Source: CAZTWC01 sp964617105 [NCBI: uncultured Myxococcia bacterium]
GTDB lineage: Bacteria; CAZTWC01
Direction: 5' to 3'
Length of the DNA stretch: 15,017 nt
Assembly (NCBI GenBank): GCA_964617105.1
Contig: CAZTWC010000068.1
Location: forward strand, 1 to 15,017
In this document: positions 14,451 through 15,017 of the stretch, one piece after another
Layout of the letters: each line of letters begins with the position of its first letter
How positions within the stretch are numbered: position 1 is the stretch's first letter
The notes under the pieces: model-generated
Database searches by the model: none
Told to the model about the DNA's origin: nothing
Seen by the model: only the letters and a program-made list of their open reading frames with translations
Program-made: the position numbers and the translations under genes

Positions 14451-15017
14451 TTAAGTTTTCCGGTGAAAAATCATCCCTCTTTCCAACCGCTCCAATACCT
14501 TGGCTCTTTGCCGTTTTTTATAGAGGACATGATTGTTTTCCCCGGTTTCATTATTTATCGCGGTTTCCTGGTCGATTAACTGGAATTCCACCAGGTGAAA
14601 AATAATCTCGCCAAACTTGGAAAAAATCTCATCCGCGTTATCTATCTGAAACTTTTTAGGGTCGATCCTCACCGGCAAATCTACTATAAAATTAATCACC
14701 TTGTAGTTGGGGCCAGAAAATTCGTTGTTGAAGCGCAATTGTTCCCAACGCTCCTCATCTTCTATACCGATATCGAACTGCAGTTTATCTTTAAATTCGC
14801 TTAAATTCGATTCCCTTTCCATAAGTTGTCGGAAATTGACCAGCGTATTTTCACTTTGACCCGGTACCGTATAGTTAAAAGGGAAAATATACTGACACAT
14901 GTCAATGAGGGTGGGGATTATATCTGACTCATTTTCTACCACTATCCGGTAGCGCAATTTGTCAAATATCTGGGTAGCTAAATTTTCCTTTTTGCACAAC
15001 AATTTGGTAATTAGGCT
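14451..15017 (-). CDS. TIGR04552-like protein, C-terminal part (runs off the right edge)
   Basis: The minus frame is open to the window edge and begins SLITKLLCKKENLATQIF, so the TTG at 15002 is not the real start and the N-terminal half lies outside. It ends with TAA at 14451-14453. The segments IFDKLRYRIV, PFNYTVPGQSENTL, YKVINFIVDLPVRI, LVEFQLIDQETAINNETGE and HVLYKKRQ match my memory of TIGR04552, a conserved protein family of unassigned function in myxobacteria. By eye the order D-x-x-x-x-R-I-V, Y-x-x-I-x-x-x-V, E-x-Q and H-x-x-YK also follows that of RelA/SpoT-type (p)ppGpp synthetase domains. I therefore suggest, without proof, a related nucleotidyltransferase fold. No signal peptide or membrane segment is seen in the visible part. 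Confidence 0.75.
   Translation of the reverse strand, partial: SLITKLLCKKENLATQIFDKLRYRIVVENESDIIPTLIDMCQYIFPFNYTVPGQSENTLVNFRQLMERESNLSEFKDKLQFDIGIEDEERWEQLRFNNEFSGPNYKVINFIVDLPVRIDPKKFQIDNADEIFSKFGEIIFHLVEFQLIDQETAINNETGENNHVLYKKRQRAKVLERLERGMIFHRKT

Overview
The window looks like a chromosomal segment from a moderate-GC (a little under 50% by eye) bacterium of the deltaproteobacterial/Myxococcota sphere. This is inferred from gene content: a GAF-like plus HEAT-repeat protein, a protein matching my memory of the family TIGR04552 (best known to me from myxobacteria), and a very large cysteine-rich lipoprotein with an acidic Gly/Asp/Glu-rich linker after its lipobox. I see no phage, transposon, CRISPR or RNA genes. 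The region is housekeeping-like, with lineage-specific genes in between.

Layout. (1) Positions 1-1785, plus strand: the last codons of an upstream gene, overlapping by GTGA a DAO-family FAD-dependent oxidoreductase, then a macro-domain ADP-ribose-binding protein. (2) 1786-1971: a short intergenic stretch with a good sigma70-type promoter and a possible tiny hydrophobic ORF. (3) 1972-5727: a 1251-residue lipoprotein with about 160 cysteines, built from seven tandem 49-50-residue repeats and a second, internally duplicated module set. (4) 5718-7399: ribonuclease J, whose start overlaps the end of the lipoprotein gene in an unusual way. The only ATG leads into the enzyme through a -1 shift at a dnaX-like A AAA AAG heptamer, or else one A is missing from the sequence. 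(5) 7450-9954, minus strand: a two-AAA+ Clp ATPase of ClpA-like layout, convergent with RNase J. (6) 9955-10142: a divergent promoter region. (7) 10143-12112, plus strand: a DUF362/ferredoxin-type Fe-S protein and RsmE, the 16S rRNA m3U1498 methyltransferase. (8) 12192-14421, plus strand: an RDD membrane protein, then a GAF-like/acidic linker/HEAT-repeat protein that is split by a -1-type frameshift in a T run. (9) 14451-15017, minus strand: the C-terminal part of the TIGR04552-like protein, convergent with the HEAT gene and running off the right edge.

How the genes relate. The lipoprotein and RNase J are transcriptionally linked by overlap. DUF362 and rsmE lie close together, and RDD and the HEAT protein are coupled by a TAATG overlap. 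I see no single pathway uniting them. The two points most worth a second look are the RNase J start cassette (Shine-Dalgarno, slippery heptamer, hairpin) and the resemblance of the TIGR04552-like protein to RelA/SpoT-type alarmone synthetases.
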